Source: Janibacter indicus
Lineage (GTDB): Bacteria > Actinomycetota > Actinomycetes > Actinomycetales > Dermatophilaceae
Direction of reading: 5' to 3'
Assembly (NCBI RefSeq): GCF_900176385.1
Contig: NZ_FWXN01000011.1
Coordinates: forward strand, 1 to 64,000
DNA length: 64,000 nucleotides
The notes under the pieces are model-generated. The model ran no database searches. It was given only the letters and a program-made list of their open reading frames with translations, and was not told where the DNA came from. Shown in pieces: positions 63,218 through 64,000 of this stretch (position 1 is the stretch's first letter; the number at the start of each line of letters is the position of its first letter). Both the position numbers and the translations under genes were made by a program.

Positions 63218-63712
63218 TTGACCACCGACAACGATTCTCGCTCAGGGAGGTGCCCGGTCAGCGACCACTCCTTCACCACGACCCTCGCGTGGTCGGGCTC
63301 GACGGGCGTCGGCTACGACGACTACTCCCGCGAGCACGAGCTGACGATGGCGTCGACGGCGACGCGGGCGAGCAGCGACGTCGCCTTCCGGGGCGATGCA
63401 TCCCTGCCCAACCCCGAGCAGCTCCTCGTCGCGGCGGCGAGCAGCTGCCAGATGCTCTCCTTCCTCGCCGTCGCCGCGCGGGCCCGCCTCGACGTCGTCG
63501 ACTACCGGGACGAGGCCGTGGGGGAGATGCCCGAGAGTGAGCGGCCGATGTGGGTGACCCGGATCGTCCTGCGCCCGCACATCACCCTCGGCAGCCCGGC
63601 CCCTCGCGCCAAGGTCGAGCGGCTCGTCGAGGTCGCCCACCGGGAGTGCTTCATCGCGCAGAGCCTGCGCAGCGAGATCGTCCTCGAGCCGACCTTCGTC
63701 GGGCTCGCCTGA
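63218..63712 (+). CDS. OsmC family peroxiredoxin-like protein
   Basis: A 164-residue OsmC/Ohr-fold protein: NPEQLLVAAASSCQMLSFLAVAARARLDVVDYRDEAVG (outlined) includes the resolving Cys; CF in HRECFIAQSLRSEI supplies the second. It reduces organic hydroperoxides. The start is uncertain; TTG 63218 is the only usable codon close to the conserved part. Divergent from the HNH gene across 15 bases. Confidence 0.85.
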   Translation: MTTDNDSRSGRCPVSDHSFTTTLAWSGSTGVGYDDYSREHELTMASTATRASSDVAFRGDASLPNPEQLLVAAASSCQMLSFLAVAARARLDVVDYRDEAVGEMPESERPMWVTRIVLRPHITLGSPAPRAKVERLVEVAHRECFIAQSLRSEIVLEPTFVGLA

Positions 63713-63734
63713 TCCCGAGCGATCGGGAGCCGGA

Positions 63735-63802
63735 CCGGCATCAGGTGGTCACCTCGTGCACCATGCCCGTTGGCATGCCGCACCAAGCGACCACCTGACC
63801 GG
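63735..63802. terminator. Long hairpin between convergent genes
   Basis: TCAGGTGGTC (63741-63750) pairs with GACCACCTGA (63789-63798), extended by CCGG on both sides, with an inner CATGCC/GGCATG hairpin. It lies between OsmC (plus) and the ABC ATPase (minus) and fits a bidirectional terminator. The structure resembles no riboswitch I know. Confidence 0.65.
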
Positions 63803-63815
63803 GTCGAGCCGGCCG

Positions 63816-64000
63816 TCAGCCGCGCTTTCGCCCCGGCACCGACCGCGGGTCGAAGCCGTAGGGCAGCTCCAGCCGATGGGCCGCCATGAGCTCGCCGTCC
63901 GAGAGCACCTCGCGCGTCGCGGCGTCGGCGACCATCCTCCCTTCGGAGAGCACGACCGAGCGCTCGCACAGCTGGAGGGCGTACGGCAGGTCGTGCGTCA
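63816..64000 (-). CDS. ABC transporter ATP-binding protein, C-terminal end (CbiO/EcfA-like)
   Basis: The last 61 codons of an ATPase. THDLPYALQLCERSVVLSEGRMVADAATREVLSDGELMAAHRLELPYGFDP (outlined) shows the switch His in THDLPYA and the C-terminal form of cobalt/nickel or ECF-type transporter ATPases. The rest lies outside the window, so substrate and partners cannot be given. Confidence 0.75.
   Translation of the reverse strand, partial: THDLPYALQLCERSVVLSEGRMVADAATREVLSDGELMAAHRLELPYGFDPRSVPGRKRG

Noticed and set aside
63735-63802. Cobalamin or metal riboswitch near the CbiO-like ATPase gene
   Set aside because: The structured sequence lies downstream of both convergent genes, not in a 5' leader, and lacks a B12-box; a terminator is the simpler reading.

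Overview
The window is high-GC actinobacterial chromosome. Gene order around prfB-ftsE-ftsX-smpB-ssrA, the tmRNA tag ANSKRTDFALAA, DUF3039 and DUF2017 proteins and an actinobacterial Tad pilus locus fit a member of the Micrococcales. A relative of Intrasporangiaceae (Janibacter-like) is my inference and was not tested.

Layout. 1-7.2 kb: the 3' end of an IS481-type insertion sequence that has cut off the 5' part of tadA/cpaF, followed by an overlapping Tad/Flp pilus gene chain (tadB, tadC, flp pilin, three TadE/F/G-like pseudopilins, a LysM-BTAD membrane protein). 7.2-16.3 kb: a rearranged polymorphic-toxin locus, translationally coupled to the pilus chain. It holds one full-length WXG100-type toxin with a C-terminal Endonuclease_NS_2-like domain, two displaced copies of that toxin's 3' end, three YezG/DUF600-like immunity genes, two TNT-like proteins, lipoprotein plus secreted-protein pairs, and many short copies of gene ends. 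16.3-18.96 kb: an AI-2E family transporter and prfB. 19.06-24.2 kb: a second toxin island between prfB and ftsE, with a candidate secretion partner, a WXG100-RNase A-like toxin and an array of immunity genes and relics. 24.6-29 kb: ftsEX, an M23 cell-wall hydrolase, smpB and tmRNA. 29-42.8 kb: housekeeping genes (thioredoxin, DEAD-box helicases, YqgE, hppD with an Lrp-type regulator, a deleted haem oxygenase behind an IdeR-like operator, HemD-like, nicotinamidase, beta-lactamase-like and nitroreductase). 43.1-52.3 kb: a six-gene assimilatory nitrate/nitrite operon on the minus strand (narK, nasA, flavoprotein, nirB, nirD, HemD-winged-helix). 52.4-64 kb: pncB, clpS-DUF2017-murI-MBL cluster, LD-carboxypeptidase, a FitAB/VapBC-like toxin-antitoxin pair, rph-rdgB, tRNA-Leu(UAG), an HNH nuclease, OsmC and the end of an ABC ATPase.

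The most interesting feature is the 7.2-16.3 kb locus. Three toxin-tail/immunity junctions share nearly identical sequence on both sides of a block of about 290 bp that differs in each. The block covers the last 15 codons of the toxin and the first half of the immunity gene, so toxin tail and immunity head appear to be exchanged as one unit. The only full-length toxin gene has Arg where the nuclease family motif has His, while a silent downstream cassette keeps the His. Each immunity gene is followed by a 42-bp relic of the 3' end of a TNT-like gene. Another signal, at the scale of the whole window, is the heptamer CGAAGGG (either strand). It occurs about 70 times by eye, in all reading frames, and often forces codons that are rare here.

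Several genes are broken: tadA, the IS transposase end, a thioesterase, a VOC protein, a methyltransferase, a third CdiI-like gene and the haem oxygenase. Some of the single-base frameshifts could be sequence errors.
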